NCBI GenBank assembly: GCA_963691655.1 | Contig: OY829327.1 | Coordinates: 69,080,079-69,144,078 of the forward strand | DNA: 64,000 nt | Direction of reading: 5' to 3' | Source: Toxonevra muliebris | Lineage: Eukaryota; Arthropoda; Insecta; Diptera; Pallopteridae | Shown: one piece after another, positions 12,976 through 24,299 of the stretch | Numbering within the stretch: position 1 is the first letter of the stretch | Layout: every line of letters starts with the position of its first letter | The notes under the pieces: generated by a model | What the model was told of the DNA's origin: nothing | What the model saw: the letters and a program-made list of their open reading frames with translations, nothing else | Databases searched by the model: none | Translations under genes and position numbers: made by a program

Positions 12976-13221
12976 GAAAACTTTTAGATTTTTCTTCAAT
13001 TTTCACATTTGACCTCTTCAATTCAGACTTTAATTTAATATTACTTCTTTCTTTTTTTTTTTGCAACATATTTTTGTACTTTTAATTTTTTTATAATAAA
13101 TGGCAATAAATACACTTTGTTTTGAATAAAAAAGATTTTTGATAAAAATTATTTTAGTGAACTTAAGAAGTCATTTAAAGTACAAGCGATTTTGGTTGCA
13201 AATGATATGACTGGCACTGTA

Positions 13222-14235
13222 AGTAGTATATATAAAGATGTACATTTTTGTCACTTTGGCAAATAATATCGTTTATCAAACCAATTTAAATCGCTTAATT
13301 TGATTTAGTTGTACACTCACTGTGCCTACATAGTGTCAGACAAGGCTGCAGACCCCGAGTTGGAAACATGGAATTGAATATTCAATAAGTTTTAGAATGC
13401 GAAGCCGAAATTTAAGATAGAGTTTACGGAGAAGGCCTTTCTTTATTTTCTTTTGATTGTTAAATCGATTTAGTAGCAACAGTTGCATAAAAGTAGAAAA
13501 TATCTGCCATTTTGAATTTCACCATCTTTGCCACAGATTCACAAACAGCGACCTAGAAAACCCTCTAATCAAAATTGATTTCTTCTAAACAAATAAGATT
13601 TTCTCGTATTTTCTTCTTACAACAATTTATTTTTTTATTGTTATTAAGAAGTACTTTCTTATATTCATTTATAGCGTTGACCATCAAATTTTATTAAGGA
13701 ATTGTGAAGCTTCTAAAAATTAAAGCAAATTTAAATAATTTGTATAAATTTTAGTTGGTGATGATATCTATCAGATGGCAGAGCTGATAGAGATTCTAAC
13801 AACAGAACTGTCTTTGTAGGAATCCGTGCTAAGTTCGAACATCCACTACATATAAAAACTAAAGCTTTACTAGACTCGTCAACAGGCTACAGTCGTCTAT
13901 TAGAGAGAGGATATTGTGGACAAACACAATCATTACCTCTAAAAATGAATTATCTATACTTTGCGAAAGCCCACAATAGCACAACAGATTCACCAAAATA
14001 ATTGATATACGCTTTAAAAAAAAAAAACAAAGTCGCCAGTTCAAGGAAAAACCAATAAATCCAAACAAAAACTAATAATAAAAACAACAAAAATGTGCGG
14101 CAATACAAAAATTTAGAAGACATAATGTACGATCCTAAAACAAATTGATTCAGTTGTACCAGTTTTTAATGTTTCAAAACGAAATATCATTGATTTATTG
14201 GTTTTGGCTTGCTTCGGCCAAAACACTTATTTCTT
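13222..14235. other. AT-rich spacer, no gene seen
   Basis: No coding or repeat structure could be supported between the Tc1 element and the LINE. Confidence 0.5.
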
Positions 14236-15795
14236 TTAGAAGATCAGCGCTCCACAATGAGCCAAAATATGTTTTGACGATTCCTCTTCCTTATTGCAGA
14301 ACCTACATATTGAGCTTCCCTTAATGCATATTTTTCAAAGGAGTTTATAAATACCGGCTAGTATAAGCAAACTGTTTTTGTTGAGACCAATGCACACTGT
14401 ATATCTACTCTTATTATAGTTATCTAGAAGCACTGTAAATTGCCTCAGTCCCTGAAGGTTGGTAAACAGCGTTATACCACAAAAAGATCCCATGAATACA
14501 TGATCGTCTGCTTGTTCGTTACTCTCTATTCCTACGTGTCCAGGAACCCAATATAGAGCAGCTTTATTGGCCTTGTCCAGTTTATTGAGCTAGCTCAAAC
14601 AATCCCGCACTTGGCTCAAATACTCCTGGCTAGTTCCATCCTCAGTTCCTGACCGATCAATATACTACTTAATCGTGAGTTCTTGGAATGTGTAGTTATA
14701 TTGTACACCTTCCATTCATACGAAGTTGTGCAACAAAGTGTTTCTCAAAATTATACTACTTATTCATTCTGTCTTGGGGACAGTCCAAACGACAAGCGTC
14801 TTCTCTCGGTTTCCAGGATCTTCCCCCCATCCTTTTATTTCTTATTATTCTTACAGTTGCTGCCTTGGAGGCAACCTCTACTACATAGTGTATTGGATTG
14901 AACTAGAATAATACCTCCAACGCAGGAGTCGGACATGTTCTGTTATCTTTCTAATTTTGCTTTCGGTGGTTTTAGTTGAGCTATACTTGCCTGCGCTACT
15001 GCTCCATATGTTATAATAGGCTTCACCATTATTTTATACATCCAACGCAGTATACTTGGTTTACTTCGCCATGTTTCCCTTACTAACTCAATATGTGTCT
15101 TTCGAGTGAGTTTATTATCTAATACTAAGCCCATATATTTAACCTTTTGCTTTTGCTCAATAACTTCTACGGCTGGTGAAATTGCTTTCCAATATGGGAG
15201 TGGTCTTTTCCTAGTAAATGGAACTAAAATGGTCTTTGCAGGGTTAATATTTAACCCTACTGACGTGGATCATCTCCTAGTGATACCTAGCCCTCTTTGA
15301 GAGAGAGTTTCTTCACAATTCTTCTTGCTATCAGAACAATCGCATCCGCATAACCTTGGCAGTCTATGCCTCATTTTGTGAGTTTCATTAAAAGTTTTTT
15401 TCCTACCAGGTTCCATATTAGAGGTGATAATACTCCTCCCGTAGATATACTGCGTTGACTAATATGGTGCCTAGTCTTGTTCTCTTCGAACTCATATGAG
15501 TTGTTCACTTTTACATCAAGTTCTTCACCGCTAAGTCACGCTTTGTGTCTCGGTGAACCTGTCTGCCCTACATGCATGCTGATTTGTGTGCAATGGTGTT
15601 ATTTATGCCACTTAACCTCATATATGGATGTCAACTACTTGTTCAAGTGTTTTCAACATAAACAATGCAAAGTTTATAGGTCTGAATGACTTAGGATTAG
15701 TGGTATCTTTCTAGTTCACTTTTGGTAAGAAACCATCTTTGCTCTTCGCCAAGCTTTGGGTATGTACCCAAGAGCCAGACTACTTTTCTCTATAG
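14236..15795 (-). pseudogene. Jockey-like LINE ORF2, 3' portion, split by Psf3
   Basis: Read on the minus strand from 15795 down: SLALGYIPKAWRRAKMV (about 15770-15730) and a FRPI..LMLKTLEQVVD-like block (about 15680-15635) belong to the RT fingers. A YADD-box remnant reads GYADAIVLI (about 15357-15331) and so has lost its second Asp. Then come GLVLDNKLTRKTHIE (15131-15087), an RNase H end YWVPGHVGIESNEQAD (about 14555-14510), and a Cys/His cluster CRFCNKEEESSKHILAHC (about 14305-14250). The order is normal for ORF2, and stops and frameshifts are frequent. The upstream half of the same ORF lies on the other side of Psf3 at 16462-16990, so the LINE was here before Psf3 arrived. Confidence 0.85.
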
Positions 15796-15803
15796 GAGAA
15801 AGT

Positions 15804-16448
15804 ATGACTGCACACAGTTACTTTCCTAATTATTATGCAGTAGAAGATATTTTTGTAACACAAGAAAAAGTTGAATGCAAAGTAAATACAAAACTATTGA
15901 AAATGGGTTTCGTAAATTCGAGTTCCGATTCCGATGATTTAAATGCGGGACGCACAGTAAATTTACCTCTATGGTACATTAAAGAACTGAAAGTGAATAA
16001 TCCATATTTTACCGTCAGTGTTCCGGATATTTACAAAAATGTGCATAAAGCTGTATGTGAAGCCGAGACAACACACATTGAATTGGGTAAATTACATCCA
16101 TACTTTTATGAATATGGTCGCTATCTGACGCCCTACGATCGGAATCACATTGTCGGAAAGATTGTTTTTGAAACTATGCGGCAACGTGTACGTCACTTGC
16201 TCGATATTTCCAAGAACACTACTGAGGAAGGAAAACCAGAGCATCGCTTGGATAATATTGAAAATAAATTGTACGCATCGGGAGTGAAAACGAGTACTTT
16301 GTATACAAATTGGTTGCAAATGAAATCAAACAATATAGCCGTTTCTGAAATGGTACAAGAGCATAGTAAAAAACGCAAAAGAGACAAAATGGATAGCAGC
16401 GATGGATCCCCACAATTGCAGCAGGATAGCAAACGTGCAACGTTATAG
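15804..16448 (+). CDS. Psf3: GINS complex subunit Psf3 (intronless copy)
   Basis: Psf3 is one of four GINS subunits (Sld5, Psf1-3). GINS joins Cdc45 and Mcm2-7 to form the replicative helicase in the nucleus. The 214-residue product is recognised from memory of fly Psf3: YFPNYYAVEDIFVTQEKVEC (6-25), LPLWYIKELKVNNPYFTV (54-71), ETTHIELGKLHPYFYEYGRY (88-107), RQRVRHLLDISKN (126-138) and a basic C-terminal tail KKRKRDK (189-195). Order and length fit a full subunit: N-terminal B domain, then helical A domain. The ATG at 15804 is chosen because the fly protein starts just before the YFPNYY block; an in-frame ATG at 15756 would add 16 residues that are antisense LINE sequence. There are no introns, stops or frameshifts, although the flanking antisense LINE is full of them. 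Only about eight bases separate the ATG from LINE sequence, and no poly(A) tract follows. It is either a recent or selected retrocopy or a relocated functional gene; the sequence alone cannot decide. Confidence 0.93.
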   Translation: MTAHSYFPNYYAVEDIFVTQEKVECKVNTKLLKMGFVNSSSDSDDLNAGRTVNLPLWYIKELKVNNPYFTVSVPDIYKNVHKAVCEAETTHIELGKLHPYFYEYGRYLTPYDRNHIVGKIVFETMRQRVRHLLDISKNTTEEGKPEHRLDNIENKLYASGVKTSTLYTNWLQMKSNNIAVSEMVQEHSKKRKRDKMDSSDGSPQLQQDSKRATL

Positions 16449-16473
16449 CAAATAAGTGTAATATAGCAAATAA
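16444..16473. repeat. 12-bp direct repeat at the Psf3 3' junction
   Basis: TATAGCAAATAA occurs at 16444-16455, overlapping the Psf3 stop codon, and again at 16462-16473, where it can be read as LINE sequence. An AATAAA at 16469-16474 is the only nearby polyadenylation-like signal. The repeat suggests that the stop codon and 3' end of the Psf3 segment overlap a duplicated piece of the LINE. Confidence 0.6.
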
Positions 16474-16990
16474 ACTCAACAAACGGTATTATTTCCATAA
16501 TGCCTTTTTGTAGGAGGGCAGGAAAGATGGTATCAAGACCGGGTGATTTAAATGGTTGAAAAGTTTTTAAAGCCCATTCCAATCTAGGTGGAGAGAATAC
16601 TGCTGCTACTACTTGCCTGTCCACTATGTTCGTTCTTCTATCTCAACACATTCTGGGAAGTATGTTTCCTTTCCATTACAAGTGAAGCCAGCTGCCAACT
16701 GATTTCTTCAACGTCATTTTCATATCCGGTTCTGCTTTTGCACAGGTTTTATATATCCTTGTTGCAGCAGGTTAAGATGAGATATTGTCGCATAAGTTTC
16801 TGAAGCTCGTTCGTTTAGCCTTCCCGATTTCTTTATTTTGTTCTGTTATCTGTTTATCCTTGTGGACTTGCCACTCTCCGTTGCTTTGTTATGAAGCTTC
16901 CCTACTTCAGTTCTAACCTTTATTGCAACCATACACTTCAAGTTAAACTTCACAGATTTGACTCTATTCCTGGACTATTGCTCTAATTAG
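16462..16990 (-). pseudogene. Jockey-like LINE ORF2, 5' portion, split by Psf3
   Basis: On the minus strand from about 16990 to 16462, a lysine/arginine-rich linker (about 16930-16800) precedes the start of the RT domain, LEWALKTFQPFKSPGLDTIF followed by PALLQKGIMEIIPFVEF (16582 to about 16474). The SPGLD block is the RT start that is conserved in Jockey-type LINEs. Its next expected block, ALGYIPKAW, lies on the far side of Psf3 at about 15770. Joining 16466 to 15791 restores a collinear RT with a shared TATAG at both junctions. Confidence 0.8.
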
Positions 16991-16999
16991 CAGGGCCAT

Positions 17000-19555
17000 G
17001 GTAAACATTTTATTTATTTTTGATTTTTAAACCAAATTTCAAATTAATTAATTCGGTTCGCTTTAATCGAAATTCTGACTGTGGCCGGCAAAATTTAAAA
17101 AGTTTTCTCATACATTGAACATTGTTAAGATTGATATATGCGGTATAGAGTTATTTTTAGGAAGAACGTAGAACTCTTGAGAGCACATGTATTTATTAAT
17201 ATAAATTTTTAAATATAATATAGCTACCTACACAGTTATTTCATAAGCACAAACTATAAAAAATATTTTTAACCACCGAAATGCAAAAAAAAAAATTACT
17301 TTTGATAATATTTTTCATTTTCATAATTAACAATTTCTCCATATACTCATAGCTTTAGTTTTTCCTTTTATATACATAGATTTTCTCAGTGGTTTGCTAT
17401 AGCTAACAAACAAAACTGAAACTTTGAGCAACACCAACACCACGCCACCTCCAAAACAAACTTACAAAGGAAAAAGTGTGTTGCTAACAACCAAAACTAT
17501 TCCAAAAAAAAAAAAACAAAACAAAAAACTGAAAAATTGATGCCGCATTACATTTTCGCACACGATATCAACCAAAAAAAACAAAATGTAGAAAAAGTAA
17601 AAAGAAAAACGTTGAAAAAAGAAAATTGACCGAGACCAGTTTATGTTCACACGAAACCGGATTACTTGAGAGTCTATAAGGGAATTTTTTCTTTCAGTAT
17701 TCTGCATTATGCAAATACCTAAATACAATAACTACTCGTACTACTACTACTACTATGTACTATTAACTACGTTTTTGTGTTTCGCTTTTCACAGATACAC
17801 AGATTAGATTTTCAGAGCAAAAACTTTTGCTATTGGCAAATAAAAACAGAATTTTCAATGTGGATTAATGAATGCTGGTTGGTGTAGTTAATACACACGC
17901 AATGAATGCACGTTATGGTTTAGTAGTTACCAAGCCGATTTGCATACTATTTAAGGCTATCGAGAGGTGAGGTTTAGGGTCAATTATGTATGAAAATTAG
18001 GTTTGGCTGGAGAGAAAAACATTGCCAGGTTTGCTTTTTTTATAAATGTAAACTTACCTTAGAGTTTTTGGTTTTATAAAATTTTAACACTTCGACAGTT
18101 CGTTATATAGAGATCTGTAATGAAAAAGTAATAAAGAAATTTCAAATTAAATAAATTTTTTTTTCAGCTAAAATATGATTATGCACTAAATAAATAAATA
18201 AAAAATATTGAGACGTGTCTTTCTACTTTAGAACTTTTGCTAATGCCTCAAAAATTCGATTGTGCCACTTTAATGTTTTGCTTAGAGCAATTTGTAATAT
18301 TTTATTTTTTGTTTAAGTGCAACAAATTACAACGTCAACATTCGCTGGCAACATTAATGTCGTCCAACTACAACAAAAACAACAATAACAATATCATGAA
18401 TTATATAGAAAGAGAAGAAGAAGAATAGCATATAGAAATTATTTGAAAACTTTGAAGCGTGCAAAAGTCAGGAAAAATAAAATTAATAGCGTATTTTTGT
18501 CGCTTTGTCATTTTCTGGGTGCTTTGTCTCAATTAGGTAGTTTTTATGCCGCCTCTTTTACCCCCACTCCCTCTTCAGGGGTCACAAAATTATTATATTC
18601 GCGTTCCAAGTGACTGCATTTAAGCAATTTTATGTTTTAGCATTTCAACTTTTGGTACTAGAAATTTTATTTTTATGATTTTTATCGATTCTAATGAAAC
18701 ACTCTTAAAAAGAATAATAATAATAATAATAATGGCCCCATTGAATTATTTAATTTGTTCTATTGAGTGGTTATGTAAATATCTAAAAATTGCTTTAATA
18801 GAAGTCTAGCTTCAGTGACTTTATTATTTCATTTGTATGGAAGGTGTAATCTAGTGGAGATTCCAGTAAACTGCACCTATGTGAAATTTCAATCTGAGAA
18901 CTGTCATAGTCCATAATATATATTCGGCTTAAAAAGTGTAGTGCTTTTCCAGTGGAAGCAGCGAGTAAACAGCAGCCATGTGCACAATTTATATGTTTAA
19001 GGATCCTTTTGCAGCTCTCTCTTAAAAATTTCACTGTTTTGGTCTTGGTGGTTACAATGCTAGTGAGGTTATACAATTGCACCGCGATTTTTGAGATTTA
19101 TTGTATATCACACTTCTCTGTCTAGCCCCATATCTAGAAAACTTCACCTAACCATAGATAGATTCACCCAACCTTGCCTTCCTGAAAAAATCGAGTGCCA
19201 TAGTGAAGTTAATGAATCTACAGCGGATAACTCTATGAGTGCTAAGCATTGTGCTACAGAAATCCCAATCCCTGCTTAATTGCGTCGATGAAAATGAACA
19301 TTTTGATGTAAATTAACTAAAGAATACAAATTTGATTACATTTTAAGCTACAAAACATAAAAATTCGGGTGCAATTAAACGGGAAACGCCATTAAGCGAG
19401 GGTCAATTAACCGCGTATTACTGTAAGTAGGAAAGGAAGTTAGGTAAGTGGCCATGCGCCTTGTTTATACAATATATATTTTCTTATGTGAGTCTTCCCT
19501 GAATGTTTTTGATTGCTTATAATTGCTTTTAAATGATTGTTTCTAACCATCACTC
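17000..19555. other. AT-rich spacer, no gene seen
   Basis: Contains A-rich runs, a CTA triplet tract (about 17737-17754) and an (AAT)n microsatellite (about 18711-18734). No exon was recognised. Confidence 0.55.
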
Positions 19556-19560
19556 ACTGT

Positions 19561-20582
19561 TAGGGTGTCCAACTATTTGTCATTATCAATAAAGCGATTA
19601 TCGAATAATGCCATTATTCGAAATGCGGTCTCCGAATACTTACTTGATAAAAAATACGGGGTTAACCGGATTTCGTGTCTTTTAAAGCAAAACTTCAGTT
19701 TTATTTTACAGTTTGGATGGAAATATGCACATTATATATACATTATAAACAATTTTTTCCCGCGAATTCCAATGTTACACGGCGTTAAAACATGACCGAA
19801 AATTTTAGGATCTTATCAACTTTTCGGACACCAAGCCGAAAGGTATAGACGCGCTGTATCATTTCAAGTCTAAGGGTCGAATCCTCGAAACTTCTGTAGA
19901 AATTTCAAGACATTCGAAGAACTGCTTTGTTCTGGGAGTTGCGAAGTCATGCAAATCTGATTTTGCAAGTTACTTGAACTCTGCTGCGCTGGATTTGATT
20001 CCACGTAGGGCAAACGTCTTTTAATTTTATTACAGTATAAAAAGTGTATTAGAAGGAGTTTGAATTGATATTATTGTTTCTCTAAATAATCTGTTTCAGC
20101 GAATTTTCCATTTTTACATTGCGCACAGTTCAATTTTCGGTAACTTTTTCAAATATTAGACACTTTTTTGGGGTTCTTATATCTATGAAAAAACCCGTTC
20201 AGTAAATTTCATTGATGTGCGACCTGTATTTCCATTTTTGTCCGCTATTTATATGGAATCGTTACACTGTGTTGCGTGGCTTTGTGCTTACGCATTACAG
20301 TCTTACTTAAGTTGGACTGGATGTTGAGCCGTTCAAATTTTTATGCGATCTCGACGTAATTTCAGCACGTGTTGGGTGTATAATAACGCCAGGTGTGGTC
20401 AAAGAATAATTTACTGTATTAAATAAAATTTACATTTTAATTATTCGAACATCTCGGATAACCGTACTGAATTAACCGGTTTTCGAATAGTTCAAATAAT
20501 AGAGTTTTTTAAGAAACCGCTTCGATTACATTTCAATTCTAACCGGTTACCCGGTTAGCCGGAGTCGGTTTTGATCACCCCA
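19561..20582. mobile_element. Non-autonomous hAT-like element, ~1.0 kb
   Basis: Left end TAGGGTGTCCAA and right end (read inward) TGGGGTGATCAAAACCGACT form short imperfect inverted repeats. The flanking 8-mers CTCACTGT (19553-19560) and CCCACTGT (20583-20590) match at 7 of 8. Subterminal regions carry GGTTAACCGG / CCGGTTACCCGGTTAGCC motifs, which are common in some insect hAT families. No transposase was recognised inside. Confidence 0.65.
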
Positions 20583-20782
20583 CCCACTGTACTAATGGCA
20601 GCAAGTCATTTAGTTGGTCATTACCTAATCACCATTAAAAACTCATACTCGAATTGCAAAGTATATTAATTTTTCTAAGAACATAAATTAATAATAAGGC
20701 CACGTAATACTTTTCTTTGTTTAACTTTTCACAATTATCCAGAACTTTTGAATAATTTATAAAATAAAAGAAATTTATTTAA

Positions 20783-21172
20783 CCCTTAGCAGCTGGGCTT
20801 AAGGCGTCAAAAATTTGTAATCAGCAACGATAAAAACGTTTAAGTCCTTATATACATAAAAGGTATACAAAATAAAATGCTAAATGCTATTGAATCGCGT
20901 ATTAAATAAAATTAATGGAAAGTTTAAAAATCCGGCATTTTGGATAGGAACTTTTTAAAATCAAACTTCAGATTCGCAATCTGACAGCATTTTGACAGAT
21001 GTTAATTATTAAAATCAATTTGTGACCCGGACTTGTAATCAGCGACCCCGAAATCCCCTAGAGGAAAGTTTGTTTCAAAAAATCTCGTTAAAAATTAATT
21101 GGTACAACAATTAATAAAGCCTTCTGTTTACTTAAAAATAAATGGCAAACAACTGGAGAAGGCTTCAAAGGG
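20783..21172. mobile_element. piggyBac-like MITE, 390 bp
   Basis: Flanked on both sides by TTAA (20779-20782 and 21173-21176), the piggyBac target. The ends are CCCTTAGCAGC and, read inward from the right, CCCTTTGAAGC. Two internal copies of TTGTAATCAGC (about 20815 and 21034) are also seen. It has no coding capacity. The TTAA plus CCCTT ends are the basis for the family call. Confidence 0.65.
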
Positions 21173-21179
21173 TTAATTA

Positions 21180-23466
21180 AGAGATTAAAAATTTTATAAT
21201 TTTTAGGCTGAACGTACATAAGGAATTACTACTTTAAAATTGACTTCCTTGCCCTCATCAAAACTTTAAAATATAGTAGTATTTCACTTAAGCATACAAT
21301 ACATACCTACATACAAAAACAATAGATATTCTTCATGTATAAATATTTCACTCCTTTTGCCACTACAACCATTTACTAGAGAAGTAAGAACACAAAAAAA
21401 TTTCAAAGAAAAAATGCTCATTGTAAATTGTGCTTTGCCACTCGTAAATTTTCCTCCACAACATTCATTCTACGGGGAAAGCGCACAGCGCACGGAAAAA
21501 ATATACTCTCTCTGGTCACACCGGAAACCACAAACACATACACACTCACACACATTGACACAGAGAAACACACACGACGAACCAAACCAAACCGGACTAA
21601 GTCTTCCCAATGGTGTATATAATAGTAAAAACAAATAAAATAGTGGCGCTTCTTCAATTGTTGAAATTGCCTGAAATTTTACTACTTTACAATGCATACC
21701 TTTTTTGTTTTGGTTTGTCCTACTCCTTTTTGTATGATTTTTGTTTACTGCCAGTATATTCATGCTTTATTTTCTTCTATTTTTTTCAGTGCTTTTCTTT
21801 TTTTTTGCTTTTGTTCGCTTACTGCTATGGTCATTTTCATTTCTCTGTGGAAATTTTCCATGTGTTGTTAAATTTTTAATGAAATTGTAGTGCCACATGG
21901 TTGCATATATATATATGTAGTATATTTTCTCTATTTAAAATCATATATATATATAATATATATTTACATCCTTATATACTACTGTATGTGTTTATAGGTT
22001 CATATATATATATCTATGAAGGACTGTTAATGTGTGTGTGTGTTGAAATGTTTACTGCACTACATTTTAAGAGCCTCCACTTTATGAGGCCAGTTTTTTG
22101 TTTCGTCTGAATCTAAAAAAATGATTCGCTTTTTTTTTCTAAAGAGTAATTCACTGAAAACACTCTACTCAATATAGCAAACATGAATATGAGCTTCAAA
22201 GTTTGTTAAAAGTTCCTCACACATACCTGTGTTTTTTTTGTATTATTTTATTTAATTTTTTGCACATATTTTCAAAATACTTATGAGTAGTTAGAAGAAA
22301 AAAGGTAATTAATTAGTTAATTTAAATTTTGTTTTCAGTGCGGAAAAGAAATGAGTTTTAATTTAAGTATTGAAGCAGATTTTCAGTGGGAGAATATTCC
22401 CATATAATTAGTTCAATGAATAATTGATCAACTAGCTGCAATCTAAATACGTTTAGGCCTCTCTGACTCAAAGCCAAAGTCAATCTCACGCTTGATCTCA
22501 AATACTGAGATAAATGAGAAGGATTTCCTTTTTTAATATTTGATTCCATTTTCAATCCGACTAACTCCATAAAACTCTTTTAGCTTTCAAGTTGTATTTG
22601 GGGTTAATTGCATTTTTAGTAAGAACAAGATAATCTTATTCCCTATTATTAATTTAGAGTTGGTCTTTGGTAATATGACTACAAGGCTCAAGGCATGAAT
22701 GTAATAAAATTTAGAAAATTTAACTGTTGATTGTTTTGTTTTTCTAGCTGAACACAATATGAGAAGAAGAGATGAATAGACTTTCACACTCATTCTGATA
22801 AAATTTAGAAAACTAAGAGTAAATGGGGTGTGCCTCACATGATATACATATATGTACTTACATACTTATGTATATATAGTGAATATTTCGCCCGTTTATC
22901 TTTGCACAAAAGAAGCCTACTCTCACTGACATAAAATAAATAAATAAATACTAACATGCATTCATATATACGGGAAGAAGAAGTGCAATGTGTAGCACTG
23001 CACTTCTTTCTGTACAACATTTAGGTACCTATGCACATACATACTTACAGAGATGAGAGGAAAAACTAAAAATTAATCAAAGTGCACCATAGAAAAAGAA
23101 AAAAATAGAACAAATTTTAGACGAATTGAATAGAATTGAAAATTTCCCAATGTACTGCAATAAAAACTAATAGACAAATACAATTCTAAGAAACATTCAT
23201 AAAATATTAAAAAGGAACGGCGAATAATAAAAACGAGATGCACAATGGTGCATTTTCTGAAATAGTAGGCGAATGAATTGAATCAGAACATTAAATAAAT
23301 CGGAGGTAAATTTATACCTCTGCGGCTGCCCGTTTTTGATGGGCAATGAGTTGCTGGGCTATGCGAACAATCGCCCAAATACTAAAAATGAACATTCGCC
23401 CAAAAAGTGGACAAAAATGTTTGGAGCAATTTTCATCAATTTGATTTTTTTAATTTTGGGTAATAG
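21180..23466. other. AT-rich spacer, no gene seen
   Basis: CA-rich tract near 21530-21575 and TATA repeats near 21905-22015. Overlapping frames on both strands around 21357-21880 come from this simple sequence and are not called. Confidence 0.5.
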
Positions 23467-23474
23467 ATCATAAC

Positions 23475-24287
23475 CAGAGTTGGGTAGTAATGATTCCTTT
23501 AGGAACTAAATTCCATCTCCATTCCAATTACAAGGAATTGTAATGAAATGGAATTGATAAAACTTTCAACTCCATTACAAGAAATTGTAATCGGTAATTA
23601 ACATTTTTAAATTTCTAGGTAATAGAATTGAAAAAATTTTCGCTTCCATTACAAGAAATTGTATTTTGCAATTAAAAATATATCAATTCCTTAAAGGAAT
23701 TGAAAATGTAATTGAATAGAAAGGAATTTAATATTTAAGTATAATCAATTACTTTCTTGAAATTAAATTCCAATTTAGTTGGAATGATTCCTAAAAAGTA
23801 ATTGATTCCCTTTTGGTTCAATTCCAAAAAAGGGGGAAAAAATGTCGCAAAATATTGTAAAACGCTTCTAATGAGCCGTTACGAGCGAATCAGTATAAAT
23901 TGCGGGTCACTTCTCTCGTAACGGCTTATTAGAAGCATTTTATGGAATTGAACTAAAAGGGAATCAATTACTTTCGAGGAATCATTCTAACTAAATTGGA
24001 ATTTAATACCAAAAAGAAAGTAATTGATTGCACTTAAATAATAAATTCCTTTCTTTTCAATTACAATTTTAAATTCCTTTCAGGAATTGATATATTTTTA
24101 ATTACAAAATACAATTCCCTGTAATGGAATCGAAAATTTTTCCAATTACATTAAAAAGAAATTCCTTGTAATGGGGTTGAAAGTTTTATCAATTCCATTA
24201 CTAAGAAATTTAAAACATTAAAGTACCAATTACAATTCCTTACAATTGGAATTGGGATTGTAATGTAATTGAGTTAACCCAGCTCTG
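23475..24287. mobile_element. Near-palindromic hAT-type foldback, 813 bp
   Basis: Two arms of roughly 390 bp are reverse complements along almost their whole length. Termini are CAGAGTTGGG and, from the right, CAGAGCTGGG. A perfect 8-bp duplication ATCATAAC flanks the element (23467-23474 and 24288-24295), supporting hAT-type insertion. The arms are built from GGAATTG/CAATTCC-rich sequence. The centre (about 23863-23940) has its own inverted pair, CTTCTAATGAGCCGTTACGAG against CTCGTAACGGCTTATTAGAAG, around a short unique spacer. It has no coding capacity. Confidence 0.85.
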
Positions 24288-24299
24288 ATCATAACACTG

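Larger units (their letters stand above)
11630..13219 (+). mobile_element. Tc1-like element with ~450-bp inverted arms
   Basis: Starts CAGTGCTGGTCAAATCATTT and ends with the complement of CAGTGCCAGTCATATCATTT. Both ends are flanked by TA (11628-11629 and 13220-13221), the standard Tc1/mariner target duplication. The arms are unusually long: 11630 to about 12081 is the reverse complement of about 12770-13219, including the C-terminal coding part of the transposase. The 5' half of the element has thus been replaced by an inverted copy of the 3' half. The remaining transposase is on the plus strand at 12120-12975. Confidence 0.85.

Noticed and set aside
16193..16482. Minus-strand frames of 75-143 codons across Psf3
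   Set aside because: Only the first ~48 residues of the longest are LINE coding sequence; the rest is the antisense shadow of Psf3.
19840..19885. GGTCGAATCC, B-box-like
   Set aside because: No A box upstream at the right distance; lies inside the hAT-like element.
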